A stretch of 49,588 bases of DNA from Terriglobia bacterium (GCA_020072965.1 JAIQFY010000055.1:1-49588); one strand, 5' to 3'; counted from the stretch's first letter, positions 24,238 to 33,196 are shown. The notes: generated by a model not told the origin, from the sequence alone. Numbers and translations are program-made.

Positions 24238-24986
24238 AAACCGATGGAAGTAACCTTCTCACGATGAAGCCCGGTTCCAACCCGCTTCGATTCCGGGGCA
24301 TGCCCACTTTGATCTCGGCCACTGTGGACATGAAAGCTTTCCCTGAAGCGGATCCAACCTGCCACGTTGATCTTCCTGGAGTACTCTCCCAACCCCTTGC
24401 TGTGCGCCTTGTGTTCCGCAGGGATCTCAACACGTCCCAGTTGAGGTTCAGGCTTCCCCGTTTCACTCCCCCGGGGAGCTATCCGGGGACGGTGGAAGTG
24501 GGCGGCCGGCAGCTTCCCATTTCCGTGGAAGTTGAAGCGCGCTCTGAGTTGCGCCTCACCCCCCACAGTTTGATGATCAAAACGAAATCGGCGGGCAAGG
24601 TTGCAGCAGATCTTACTCTGCAAAATCTGGGTAATCTTCCCTTCCTCGTGGAATCCAAGCACACCTTTTGCCTGTATGACGGCTCTGGAGTCGATCAAGC
24701 CTTCTTTGCAGCCCTGGTGGAAGAGATGCCCGAGGGCAAGCGTCGTATTGACCGCCTGATGGACGAACTGGCCGAGTCACACGGAGGTCTCGTGCGCCTG
24801 ATCGTTGAAAAAGGGGCGGGAGAGGTTCCGCCGGGTGAAACCCGGGAATTGCGGGTTGATTTTCACTTCTCGAACCGGTTACGCGCCGGCCATGTTTACT
24901 CGGGTTATTGGTCGTTCTCCGACTTTCACTACCTCGTGGAAGTCGAGGTCATCCGAGAAAAGTCCGATCGTGAGGAGACGCAATGA
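24234..24986 (+). CDS. Ig-like beta-sandwich protein of unknown function (operon gene 2)
   Basis: A 250-residue protein. ATG 24234 overlaps the previous stop (ATGA), so the start is well fixed. No signal peptide. Two beta-sandwich-like regions can be seen: about 30-105 (L-R-F-R-L-P-R-F-T-P-P-G-S-Y-P-G-T-V-E-V-G-G) and about 100-245, with the G-E-V-P-P-G-E-T-R-E-L-R-V-D-F-H-F pattern of Ig-like/CARDB-type domains. An inserted helix (about 165-190) is charged and repeats E-x-x-x-x-R. No enzyme motifs. A structural or scaffolding role in the cytoplasm is an inference. Confidence 0.75.
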   Translation: MKTDGSNLLTMKPGSNPLRFRGMPTLISATVDMKAFPEADPTCHVDLPGVLSQPLAVRLVFRRDLNTSQLRFRLPRFTPPGSYPGTVEVGGRQLPISVEVEARSELRLTPHSLMIKTKSAGKVAADLTLQNLGNLPFLVESKHTFCLYDGSGVDQAFFAALVEEMPEGKRRIDRLMDELAESHGGLVRLIVEKGAGEVPPGETRELRVDFHFSNRLRAGHVYSGYWSFSDFHYLVEVEVIREKSDREETQ

Positions 24987-25597
24987 ATCCGACTACGAGC
25001 AGTCCGTCTTTGGCCGAATCTGCAAAAGCCCTGGGAGCTCTGTTTGATCAGGGGACCCGCATCGGTTTGTCCCTGCTCGGTTCAATGGGGACGACGTCGG
25101 CCGAGATGCTGAGCGGGCTTCTTGGGCGGGTTGCGACGCCAACCTCCTCCGCCCAAGGCTGTTGTTGTGAGATTCCACCGCCCTGCTGGGAACCTCAACC
25201 TGCAGGGGAGGTCACGAGCCCTGTTTGTCCGGGGGCAACAGCGACCATCCGCCTGATCGTGACCAACTGTGCATCACCTCCCCGCAAGATCCTGTTTCAC
25301 GCCACCGGTGATTCGGCGGGAGTCACCTTCAGCCCGACCGAGTTGGATCTTGGGCCACTGGCGCGAGGAACGGTTGTTGTTTCTTTCCCGGTTCCGGCCG
25401 CGGCCAAGCCGGGGGAAGAGCACGAAATTCTGGTCTGGATTAACGGGTGCCGGGACCACTATCTTCGGTGGACGGTCAAGGTTGCCTCGACCGGCGCGAA
25501 CTGCTGTCACGAAGTTCAAGTGGAGGATTGCCCGGATTACGTTCATCATTGGTACGATCATTTCTACTGCCAACGGTCCTGCACGCATGGCCGTTAG
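24983..25597 (+). CDS. Cys-rich Ig-like protein with N-terminal amphipathic helix (operon gene 3)
   Basis: A 204-residue protein, start overlapping the preceding stop (ATGA at 24983). Residues 8-48 are a long amphipathic helix with A/L/G-rich face (S-A-K-A-L-G-A-L-F-D-Q-G-T-R-I-G-L), reminiscent of phasins. A C-C-C cluster follows (about 59-61), then an Ig-like sandwich (P-G-A-T-A-T-I-R-L-I-V to V-W-I-N-G-C), then a Cys/His-rich tail (N-C-C-H, D-C-P, H-H-W-Y-D-H-F-Y-C). About a dozen Cys in all, suggesting metal binding. No signal peptide. Confidence 0.74.
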   Translation: MNPTTSSPSLAESAKALGALFDQGTRIGLSLLGSMGTTSAEMLSGLLGRVATPTSSAQGCCCEIPPPCWEPQPAGEVTSPVCPGATATIRLIVTNCASPPRKILFHATGDSAGVTFSPTELDLGPLARGTVVVSFPVPAAAKPGEEHEILVWINGCRDHYLRWTVKVASTGANCCHEVQVEDCPDYVHHWYDHFYCQRSCTHGR

Positions 25598-25609
25598 GCG
25601 AGGCTGCGC

Positions 25610-26260
25610 ATGACCGAAAATGTCCCTCTGTCGGAGGTGTGGCGGAACGCAGTGGATGCAAACATCCGTTACTACACCACCCTCGGCCAACTGACCGCTC
25701 GAATTCTCAACGTCCTGTTCACCACCGTCACCGAGCTTCGACCTGATCTCCAGATGGGGAGCAGTTCCCCCCAGCCGCCAGCTGTCCCGAAATCCCCTCC
25801 CGCCCTCACATCGCAGGGGGCGCCTTCTTCGGCTCTGGTTCTCGAAGGCCGGGCCGGGGGAATTGCTCTGGGAGTCTTCCTGGTCGAGAATGGGCTGCCC
25901 CACAAGGTCTCCACATCGGTTGTTGCTTCTGCTTTTGCCGATCCGGAAGGACGGCTGGTCCGTCCGGCGCTGAGGTTTGAACCGGACAGGATCTTTTTGG
26001 AACCCGGAGAACAAGTGATCGTTCGAGTGACGACTGTGATCGACGAGAGTCTCCGCCCGGAAATGAGATACCAGGGAGAGATCAGTGTCCCAGGTATGCC
26101 GGGAACTCGAATCCCCATTGTCCTGCGCCGGCAAGCGGGCACCGCGTTGGTAACGGGCCCTCAGGCCAAGGCGACTGGTCCAGTTTCAGCCCCCCTGGTC
26201 AGAAGGAAGCGCCGCAGTCGGCAGCGGGTGTTGTCACCCCGCCGTAAACAGAAATTATGA
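25610..26260 (+). CDS. Ig-like protein with N-terminal amphipathic helix and basic tail (operon gene 4)
   Basis: A 216-residue protein, GAGG six bases before ATG 25610, 12 bp after the previous stop. Same plan as gene 3: an N-terminal helix (V-W-R-N-A-V-D-A-N-I-R-Y-Y-T-T-L-G-Q-L-T), a Pro/Ser linker (about 45-70), an Ig-like beta domain (about 75-175; L-E-P-G-E-Q-V-I-V-R-V) and an Arg/Lys-rich C-terminus (R-R-K-R-R-S-R-Q-R). The basic tail could bind nucleic acid or an anionic lipid surface. No known family, no signal peptide. Confidence 0.74.
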   Translation: MTENVPLSEVWRNAVDANIRYYTTLGQLTARILNVLFTTVTELRPDLQMGSSSPQPPAVPKSPPALTSQGAPSSALVLEGRAGGIALGVFLVENGLPHKVSTSVVASAFADPEGRLVRPALRFEPDRIFLEPGEQVIVRVTTVIDESLRPEMRYQGEISVPGMPGTRIPIVLRRQAGTALVTGPQAKATGPVSAPLVRRKRRSRQRVLSPRRKQKL

Positions 26261-26381
26261 AGACCGGAGAGGTCCACGGGGTGGAGAAGCCCGGTTTTCT
26301 TCGACGGCCACACAACCTCAGTGTTGAGTTTCCCGCCCCATCCAACAGGAATAATTCACTGGACTACAAAACACGTACTCG

Positions 26382-27332
26382 ATGCCTCCGACCGAAACAG
26401 GCCCCAACGGAAACGGCGCAGTCTGGGAACTGCCAAGCAGGCTGGGTCTGACTCCGGAGATCCAACAACTCAGAGAGTTCATCCTCCAGTGGGTCGAGGA
26501 ATGCGATCCCGAAGTGCGGGAGATCGTACGACACCAGGTTTCTGGACGAGCGAAGTACTTTCGCCCCGTGACCATCTTCGCCTGCTACCGGGCCACAACA
26601 ACAAAATCCTTTCCCGCGACTCTACTTCCGGCGGTGGCGGCCCTGGAGCTGACCCACAATGTCACCCTGATTGTCGATGATATCCTGGACCGCTCACGGT
26701 TCCGCAGGGGTAACCTTTCCTTGCATTGCCGCTTCGGATTCCTCCCGGCATTGATGACCGCGGGCTACATCTCCTCGGCCGGATCCAAGATGGTGGCCTC
26801 CGACCCCTACAGCACCCGGTTGCTGGCGGAACTTTTGCAGCGTCTTGGAGTGGCAGAATGCCTCCAGTGGCGGCTGCGGCGCCACCCCCTTGGAGTAGAA
26901 GACTGGAGGGCAATCGCGGCCGAGGATACCGGATCCATGTTCGAAATCTGTGCTCGCCTGGGAACACGGGATAATCGATTGCAAAAGTTCGGCCAGCTGC
27001 TGGGAATCCTGTATCACGGCTGTGATGATGTAGCAGACGTCCGCGGAACAGCAGCATTGGGAGGAGGGAGTGCCAAAGACATCGAAGATGGAATTCTCAC
27101 GCTCCCTGCCGCCATTGCCATTAGGGATCCCGAGACGGCCGTCCTGTTTAGAAATCCGAATCCGAGGAATATCAAGACCATCACAGCAAGACTTGTCGCG
27201 GCGTTGCCGGAATCGGAAGAATACCTGGAGTTGATCGCTTCCGAGGCGGAGAGTGAGGCGATGGCCAATGCGAATTTCCCCGAACAGTTGATCGCCCTGG
27301 TTCGTGATACCCGGATGCTGTCACGATGCTGA
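26382..27332 (+). CDS. Polyprenyl (isoprenoid) synthetase family protein
   Basis: A 316-residue trans-prenyltransferase-fold protein. First Asp-rich motif D99-D-I-L-D103 with R-S-R-F-R-R-G after it; second motif D215-D-V-A-D219; K-Y-F-R-P (58-62) corresponds to the isopentenyl-diphosphate-binding K-x-x-R-P. Both metal-binding sites are intact, so it is probably active and makes a C10-C20 or longer prenyl diphosphate. Chain length cannot be read safely. It is the fifth gene of the operon; its stop lies two bases before the next ATG. No strong SD at ATG 26382. Confidence 0.85.
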   Translation: MPPTETGPNGNGAVWELPSRLGLTPEIQQLREFILQWVEECDPEVREIVRHQVSGRAKYFRPVTIFACYRATTTKSFPATLLPAVAALELTHNVTLIVDDILDRSRFRRGNLSLHCRFGFLPALMTAGYISSAGSKMVASDPYSTRLLAELLQRLGVAECLQWRLRRHPLGVEDWRAIAAEDTGSMFEICARLGTRDNRLQKFGQLLGILYHGCDDVADVRGTAALGGGSAKDIEDGILTLPAAIAIRDPETAVLFRNPNPRNIKTITARLVAALPESEEYLELIASEAESEAMANANFPEQLIALVRDTRMLSRC

Positions 27333-27333
27333 A

Positions 27334-28968
27334 ATGAGGTCAGGGTATTTGCATTGCAGAAGATTTCCCATTGCGGACCTCGGGCAGCCGCAGCCGCTCG
27401 ACTCAAAATCCATGTCCATGAAGTCCAAAAGCGCAGGAATGCAGCGTAGAGCGTATTCCCGGAAAAAGCTCAACCAGGAGACCGCCGGCAGAAAAACGCT
27501 TCGAGCAGAGGTCATCGTCGTCGGTGGCGGTCCCGCCGGAAGTGTTCTGGCGTGGGATCTCTCTCGGCGGGGCGTCAAGGTTCTGCTGATCGACCGGGCG
27601 CGATTCCCTCGAGAAAAGGTATGCGGAGATTACATTGAACCGCGGGGCCTCCGACTACTCGACCAAATGGGATGCTTGAAGAACCTTGAGGGAGATTCGC
27701 CTCTTCCCATTACTCACTCTGCCACTTATGTGAATTCGGAGCGCTGTTATCAGGGCAAAATCCCTTTTTATGGACTCCACGAGGACCTTCCTCCCCATGG
27801 ATACATCGTTCCGAGGGAGCGCCTCGATCATCTCCTCCTGGAAACGGCAGCCCGGGCCGGCACAGAGGTTCTCGAAAATACCTATGCTCATGGGTTCTCT
27901 GTGGAACGGGATGGGGTTTATATCCACACGGAGAGAAACAGGCGGCGAGATCGCTACCGGAGTGATCTTGTAGTCGGTGCTGACGGAGTTAATTCAGTCG
28001 TTGCCCGTTCCGCAGGGTTGTTGGTCGAAGATCCACGCCATATTGCGCTGTCTCAAAGGGCCTACGCCGAAGGTTTCGACGGGAAGTTGGGGGAGGCTGC
28101 CTTCTTCTTCGATAAGGATTTTTTCCCCGGCTATGGATGGGTGTTCCCCATGGCGGGAGGTAGAGTGAACCTGGGGGTTGGGATTTCGTCAGAGACCTGC
28201 CAGCGTCAATCCATCAAGATCCCCGCTTTATTCAATACGTTTTTGAAAAAATTGCAGCGGAGTCATCCACGCTGCTTGAAACTTAGACTCTGCGGACCGC
28301 CGATCGGAGGGATCGTCAAGACTTATGGCGGTGCAGGCCCAAATTATTTCACCCGGGGTCTTCTCATCGGAGACGCCGGGTGCTTTGTCGATCCCATGAC
28401 CGGCGAGGGAATTACGCCTGCGATGGAGTCAGCCCTCATCGCGGCCCCGATCATTTTGAATGCACTTTCCAAGGCAAGCTTTGAGTCGGAGGACATGGCT
28501 CCCTTCGAGGCCGAATTCCGGAGGTACTTCGACCCTTCGATGGTGTTTCTGGATCTTTGTGCGGCCTCGTTGCGCAACACGCATTTCAAGAATTCCTGGC
28601 TTCATGCCGTGGCGCGGGGTTGTGAAAAGTCGCAAAGGGATCCCCACTACGCCCGCACCCTCGGTGCCTGCTTCGGGGGACTGGAAATCAACCCTCCCGG
28701 GATTCTCTCTCAGATTTGGGTGGGCATGGCACTGGAGCTGGTGACCCTGGGTCCACGGAGTGTGGCGGCCTTCTTCGAGGCCCACCCCAGCCCCATGTTT
28801 CAAGGCATGCGGGACATAATCGGTTGGCAAAGTGATTGGTGGAATTCGCTTCTGGCTGATCCCCTCTGGCACTTTCAGTGGTCACTGGACCTGGAACGGA
28901 AATGGGTGCATGCGCTCGCTGTCATGAAGGATGCGGTCGCAGACCCGCGTGCCCAAGGGCTTGCCTGA
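27334..28968 (+). CDS. Geranylgeranyl reductase-like FAD-dependent oxidoreductase
   Basis: A flavoprotein of the geranylgeranyl reductase family. FAD-binding V-V-G-G-G-P-A-G-S (about 65-73), then D-R-A-R-F-P-R-E-K-V-C-G-D (C-G-D motif near the dinucleotide site), G-A-D-G-V-N-S-V-V-A-R, and the late L-I-G-D-A-G-C-F-V-D-P-M-T-G-E-G-I. The C-terminal 150 residues form the family's helical/substrate domain. Such enzymes reduce prenyl double bonds. ATG 27334 is the first start after the synthetase stop; GTG 27304 would overlap it, and ATG 27412 or 27418 nearer the FAD motif is possible. Expected partner: the prenyl synthetase directly upstream. Confidence 0.85.
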   Translation: MRSGYLHCRRFPIADLGQPQPLDSKSMSMKSKSAGMQRRAYSRKKLNQETAGRKTLRAEVIVVGGGPAGSVLAWDLSRRGVKVLLIDRARFPREKVCGDYIEPRGLRLLDQMGCLKNLEGDSPLPITHSATYVNSERCYQGKIPFYGLHEDLPPHGYIVPRERLDHLLLETAARAGTEVLENTYAHGFSVERDGVYIHTERNRRRDRYRSDLVVGADGVNSVVARSAGLLVEDPRHIALSQRAYAEGFDGKLGEAAFFFDKDFFPGYGWVFPMAGGRVNLGVGISSETCQRQSIKIPALFNTFLKKLQRSHPRCLKLRLCGPPIGGIVKTYGGAGPNYFTRGLLIGDAGCFVDPMTGEGITPAMESALIAAPIILNALSKASFESEDMAPFEAEFRRYFDPSMVFLDLCAASLRNTHFKNSWLHAVARGCEKSQRDPHYARTLGACFGGLEINPPGILSQIWVGMALELVTLGPRSVAAFFEAHPSPMFQGMRDIIGWQSDWWNSLLADPLWHFQWSLDLERKWVHALAVMKDAVADPRAQGLA

Positions 28969-29088
28969 CCCAGGATCAGCGTAAAACCGGGGTTACCCGG
29001 GATTCCGGTGATTCCGAAATGCACGCATGAAGAGAATTGTGTTAGGGGGTTCTGATGTCCGCCCGCCGACGCGGTGATGCAAAATCCA

Positions 29089-29433
29089 TCAATCTTTGGC
29101 CCGGGCCGCCCGGGCACGTTTGGCGGCGGGTTTGCCGATTTTTTCGATCTCGGTCGTAAACTGCTTTACGGCGAGGTTCGGGAGATCGCCCAGATCGCGC
29201 AAGTACTGACGGCTGAGATCCGTCAGGCGGCCCACAAATTCCTTCGAGCCTTCACTTCCCTCATCGACCTTCGTCAGCTCCGCGCTGATCGCCTGGGTAT
29301 ACTGGTCTGCCGATTTCACCCAGCCATCCCAGAATTTCACCGCTGCGGTCACTGCCGCGAGTTGGGTGCGTGCCACTTCAATCATGAGGCTTCGTAGTTC
29401 TTCGCTTTGTTTAGAAGAGGTTGAAGGTGCCAT
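29089..29433 (-). CDS. Phasin-like helical protein
   Basis: A 114-residue helical protein without signal peptide: long amphipathic helix (L-M-I-E-V-A-R-T-Q-L-A-A-V-T-A-A-V-K-F-W-D-G-W), a second helix (F-T-T-E-I-E-K-I-G) and a basic tail (A-K-R-A-R-A-A-R-A-K). Length and helix pattern resemble small phasins that coat storage granules, but no signature is diagnostic. Convergent with the isoprenoid operon, 120 bp away. Confidence 0.55.
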   Translation of the reverse strand: MAPSTSSKQSEELRSLMIEVARTQLAAVTAAVKFWDGWVKSADQYTQAISAELTKVDEGSEGSKEFVGRLTDLSRQYLRDLGDLPNLAVKQFTTEIEKIGKPAAKRARAARAKD

Positions 29434-29658
29434 CCATCACCCCACAAGAGGAATTGTCTGTTTCATTGACGCGCAAACCATACTACTTTACCAGGGGTAA
29501 TTCAATGGATTTCAGATTCCACTTCAATGATGCCAATCGATGGGATCATTATCACAAATCCGTGCTGTCAAAGAGCAGTAATGCGATTCCCTATCCAACA
29601 ACCCTGAAGTTGCGTCGAAAACTCCTCGCGAAGCGCCCAAGTGGCGTGAGAACTCTCA

Positions 29659-30429
29659 TCAGTGATAGGGCACGCACAGTTTGAAATCCCCGTCACAGAC
29701 GAAAGCCACCGACTCGATCGGCTGGTCGCTGCTGAGCACCATGCTTCCCCGCCAGTCCTTCTTGTAGTCCCCGATCTGGAATTGAGCCCCTTCACCGGGT
29801 TGAAGGGTCATTTCATCAGCCGTCCATTTCTTTCCGGAGTAGTCCACCATGTCGCAGATGACCTTGGCCGGCTCAGTCCCGAGATTGCGGATGAAGATTC
29901 CAGTCTTGTTGGACAGAGAGTCCACAACAAACGGAAAACGGGCCTTTTCTGCAACACCAGGCGGTTTTATCGGGCCTTCGGTTACGACGAAGACAGGAAC
30001 ATTCGGATTGATGACGAGCGCCGGGGTGTTAAACACGTGAACGCCGACATAGCCCACATCATCCTTGCTGAACGCGGCTTGAGAAAGGTCCAGGGCCACC
30101 GTGAAGGTCAGTTTCATGGGTGTGGGCACCTGTGGTAGAGGGCATGCAATCTGATTGTCAATGAACTGGCAGGAGAGGGAGGTAACGCCCGACCAAACAG
30201 GGCTTACCGTCATTAATGAAACCTTGGTGAGGGGAGGGAAAAGCAACACCATTAGCGCATTAGATGGAGGAATGAACACACTGGTCGTCTCCACCACGAT
30301 CGGGTCGAGAACCACCACTTGGCCCGCAGTGGCCGCAACATTCGAAGCTCTGACGGTAAATTGGTTCTGCGCAATCAACACGCCGGTCAAAAGAAAGAAT
30401 ATCAGGCAGCAATAAAGTGTCTTTTTCAT
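29659..30429 (-). CDS. Secreted beta-rich protein of unknown function
   Basis: A 256-residue protein with a signal peptide (K-K-T-L-Y, hydrophobic run, likely cleavage after L-I-A-Q). The mature part is strand-rich (V-V-V-L-D-P-I-V-V, K-L-T-F-T-V-A-L-D-L), with a Cys pair S-L-S-C...I-A-C and a second pair near the end (V-I-C-D, V-C-D-G). The last third (N-K-T-G-I-F-I-R-N-L-G to the end) may be a second domain. No recognised family. AAGGAG precedes the ATG. Confidence 0.75.
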   Translation of the reverse strand: MKKTLYCCLIFFLLTGVLIAQNQFTVRASNVAATAGQVVVLDPIVVETTSVFIPPSNALMVLLFPPLTKVSLMTVSPVWSGVTSLSCQFIDNQIACPLPQVPTPMKLTFTVALDLSQAAFSKDDVGYVGVHVFNTPALVINPNVPVFVVTEGPIKPPGVAEKARFPFVVDSLSNKTGIFIRNLGTEPAKVICDMVDYSGKKWTADEMTLQPGEGAQFQIGDYKKDWRGSMVLSSDQPIESVAFVCDGDFKLCVPYH

Positions 30430-30510
30430 AAAGCTCTCCTTGGTTTGAAATGAACTATTCTAAATGACACGCTACATCAAATCGGATAAAGGCCGTTCGT
30501 CCGTGACAAA

Positions 30511-30729
30511 TTAAGGGAGGGGAAAATTAATGGTCGCTCTCGTAATGGCTTCAATCGGCTCTCCTTTGAAAGGGGGGACATTGCCTCCAACTCGAATTCG
30601 CTCTACCGCAGTTGAACCCTCGCCCCCCGTTGCCCTGCCCGCAGGCTGTGCCAGCCCACACTCTCCCTCCAGCACTGACACGAGCGCAAACACTGCGAAC
30701 AAGAGTAATCCGGGATTCGTCTTTTTCAT
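30511..30729 (-). CDS. Short exported protein with a TonB-like C-terminal stretch
   Basis: A 72-residue frame starting M-K-K-T-N-P with a signal peptide (to about G-L-A-Q). The C-terminal part reads R-I-R-V-G-G-N-V-P-P-F-K, which resembles the start of the TonB energy-transducer C-terminal domain common in acidobacterial proteins (R-V-G-G-N-V). The rest of that domain is missing; the frame ends in F-P-L-P. It may be a truncated TonB-domain gene or a genuine small protein. The longer frame to 30804 lacks support. Confidence 0.45.
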   Translation of the reverse strand: MKKTNPGLLLFAVFALVSVLEGECGLAQPAGRATGGEGSTAVERIRVGGNVPPFKGEPIEAITRATINFPLP

Positions 30730-31596
30730 CAGGACCTGGATGTTTGGGCGGCACTCCTCCCGAAAGCCCTGGCATGGACTGTGGTTTTCAGCGGGATACG
30801 TCAACCTAAAACGTGTTGGATATCAGGGTATGGGGAGCCCGCTTACTAGACACTTTCAACAAGCCTGCCACAAAAAAGGTCCCGGGCGTACAGCACAGCT
30901 GCCTAATAGTTAAACACCATCGCCCCTCCAAAACAACAGAATTCTTCGAGGATACCGGATGCAGGTCGAACAGGTCGAAGATCCACGGTGGCGGGAAGCC
31001 CAGTCTCTATTTCGAGGCAAGTCTGGGATCTCTATGAAAAAACAATCCATTGAGGCCCGGAGGGACGTAAGATTGCAGCCCTACCGGAAGCTCCGCGATC
31101 TCTGCGAAGCGAGTTAGGGGGTAACCTGGGAAGAGAATAAGATCAGGATCGAAGGGCCGCCCCCCGAGGCGGGAGCACCGCGTTCTTTACAGCGCGATGG
31201 TGGGGTCCAAGTGGGAGATGAACAAAACCAGGCCCGAAGGGCCGCCAGACTGAAGCCCCATCCGATGCTCCGTCCGCCGTAGGCGGAGAGCGAGGGTGGG
31301 GTCGCGATGTGAAAATTGTGAGAGCCCCGCTGGCTGGGCGAAAGAATCATCGAGGAGACCTAGAATAGTTCCCGCTCATTTCATCGCCACGGTATATTCC
31401 CCCCCGCACCTCCTCCACCTTCCCCCAGTCCCGATTCGCGGCAGGGGCGAAATCCTTATGGTCCACACCCTCACCAATGTTCTCGTTCACATGATTATCA
31501 AAACCAAAAGCCGCCTCCCGTGGCTCGAAACCAGATTGCCCGCCAAGGCGGGACTCTTTCCTCATTGGGGAAAATATCCTTTGAGCCTGGGAGCCG
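30730..31596. other. Intergenic, no gene seen
   Basis: About 870 bp containing short GC-rich hairpin words (CGAAGGGCCGCC at 31157 and 31236, CCCGAGGCGGG) but no frame with a ribosome-binding site and recognisable protein pattern on either strand. Confidence 0.45.
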
Positions 31597-32619
31597 CTAC
31601 CGGTTGGACGCTTCCTGGGTATCTGGGGTGTCTCTCTTTTGAGCGCGGAGGTATTTGCCGAAAACTCCGTTCCAGGGCGGAATCACAATGGACAGGGCGC
31701 CGTACGCATGGGCCTGGCAGGCCAGGCGGATGAGGGGCTTGGGTCCACTGCTATCGATGTATCCAAATTCCTTGATCTGTTTTGATTCCCGCGGACCCAC
31801 CTCAGAGAGCTTTTCCGCCCCCGCAAGAATTCCAACCCAACATGACCCGCACGTTGCGGCGCGGCACTCGACCGGGATGGGACCTTCTTCGGGAACACAG
31901 CGGGGATCGCTCGACCGGTAATCCCGCTTGTCATTGGCGGCGGCCGTCGTTATTTGCTGTGTGGAAATCAACTTGAATCTGGCGTCCTTTTTATTCTCGT
32001 TGAACGTGACGGTATACTGTTTTGCCTCCCCCCGCAGAAAACCGAACAAGCCCTGCGAATCATCCCGCGACCGCGTCTTGAGAATTTGCTCCGGTTTTCT
32101 CTTCAGGAACCTGGTGCGGGTCTCTACCGCTCCCGGCGCGGCCCGGAAGGCGTCCATTCCCACTTGCTGCAGGGTCATGAAAGCAACAGCGGTGATTCCG
32201 ATGAGGAAGGATTCGTGGACTTTGAGATGCAACGACACTTCCCGGGCCACATCGATGATCTGAGCGGCCAGTTCGAGACTCTCGGGGGGTCTGCTGTCTT
32301 CGGCAAAGCCTTCCACCGCCTTCTTCACCTGCGGCCAGTAACGGTGGCCATAAAAGAATGCATGGGACGAATCGATCTGGTCTTTCAATTCATACCGCCC
32401 CGCCAACAAGAGCCTCTTGGCCAATTCGCCGGGGTTTTCGGCCTGGTCCAAGGCGCGATGCAGCGAAAGTGGAAAAAACCTGAACCAGATCTGCGTGGCG
32501 GTTTTGTCGACGGGGTGAATGGAAGGCAACAGCGCGGAGACAACTTCAAACCACGCTTCTTCGTCATGTTGATTCAAGAACGCGTCAAAAAGGGGTTCGC
32601 TTTGAGGGTTCATGGTCAT
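31597..32619 (-). CDS. Helical protein fused to a C-terminal [2Fe-2S] ferredoxin domain
   Basis: A 340-residue protein. Residues 1-195 are helical and of no recognised family (a W-F-E-V-V-S-A-L-L opening and F-F-Y-G-H-R-Y-W). Residues about 200-325 form a plant-type ferredoxin: ligands C252, C257, C260 (E-C-R-A-A-T-C-G-S-C) and C301 (R-L-A-C-Q-A), with the usual V-T-F-N strand before them. The protein is an electron carrier or redox sensor of unknown partner. Single gene. Confidence 0.8.
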   Translation of the reverse strand: MTMNPQSEPLFDAFLNQHDEEAWFEVVSALLPSIHPVDKTATQIWFRFFPLSLHRALDQAENPGELAKRLLLAGRYELKDQIDSSHAFFYGHRYWPQVKKAVEGFAEDSRPPESLELAAQIIDVAREVSLHLKVHESFLIGITAVAFMTLQQVGMDAFRAAPGAVETRTRFLKRKPEQILKTRSRDDSQGLFGFLRGEAKQYTVTFNENKKDARFKLISTQQITTAAANDKRDYRSSDPRCVPEEGPIPVECRAATCGSCWVGILAGAEKLSEVGPRESKQIKEFGYIDSSGPKPLIRLACQAHAYGALSIVIPPWNGVFGKYLRAQKRDTPDTQEASNR

Positions 32620-32734
32620 GGCCTGTTTTCGTCTTCCTCGTCTCTCCAGGTCGAAGCGCGCCGACCTCCGCCCCTAACATTTATCTTGAGGGTGACCGTT
32701 TCCATTAGGTTCGATAAAGGGCCGGAAAGACCCC

Positions 32735-33196
32735 TCAACGCGCTTTTTTCAGCAGGGCGATTTGCCCCGCGTGATAGAGGTTATGTTGGACGGCGCCGTG
32801 AAGCATAACATAGACGGTGTATCCCTTTCCAGAGACCGTTTCATCGAGCCGGGCGGCCTCCATAAGAGAAATCTTTTGGCGTAGGTCCCGGTAACTGCCT
32901 TCGAGGTCTTCAAAACACTTGGTCCACGCTTGTTTGCCCGTATCCCGGACTGCAGGCCAGTCCTCTTCAGGCGGCAGATCGGCAACGACCTCGCCTTCCA
33001 GCCTCCGTCGCACCACCTGCATCCAGGCGGTCAGATGCAGTACGATCTCCCAGATGCTGTGCAGTCCGCGAATGGGTTTGATGGCCGCCTTTTGGGCTGT
33101 GACTTCCGAGAGAATTTCCTTGAGCGCCGGCCCGTGCCAGGCATCCCCTTCAAAAGCTCGTCGCAGTTGATCTTCAATCCTCGACATCTCAGTCAT
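32735..33196 (-). CDS. DinB-family putative metalloprotein
   Basis: A 153-residue DinB/YfiT-type four-helix protein. The likely metal ligands are H54 in W-E-I-V-L-H-L-T-A-W and H138/H142 in H-G-A-V-Q-H-N-L-Y-H-A-G-Q-I. Members include bacillithiol/mycothiol-dependent transferases and damage-inducible proteins; the substrate here is unknown. ATG 33196 has CAGGAGG five bases upstream. Divergent from the M16 peptidase gene. Confidence 0.9.
   Translation of the reverse strand: MTEMSRIEDQLRRAFEGDAWHGPALKEILSEVTAQKAAIKPIRGLHSIWEIVLHLTAWMQVVRRRLEGEVVADLPPEEDWPAVRDTGKQAWTKCFEDLEGSYRDLRQKISLMEAARLDETVSGKGYTVYVMLHGAVQHNLYHAGQIALLKKAR

Noticed and set aside
23830-28968. Encapsulin-type compartment with polyprenyl-transferase cargo
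   Set aside because: No protein in the cluster resembles a HK97-type shell; only the prenyl synthetase and the idea of a compartment are shared.
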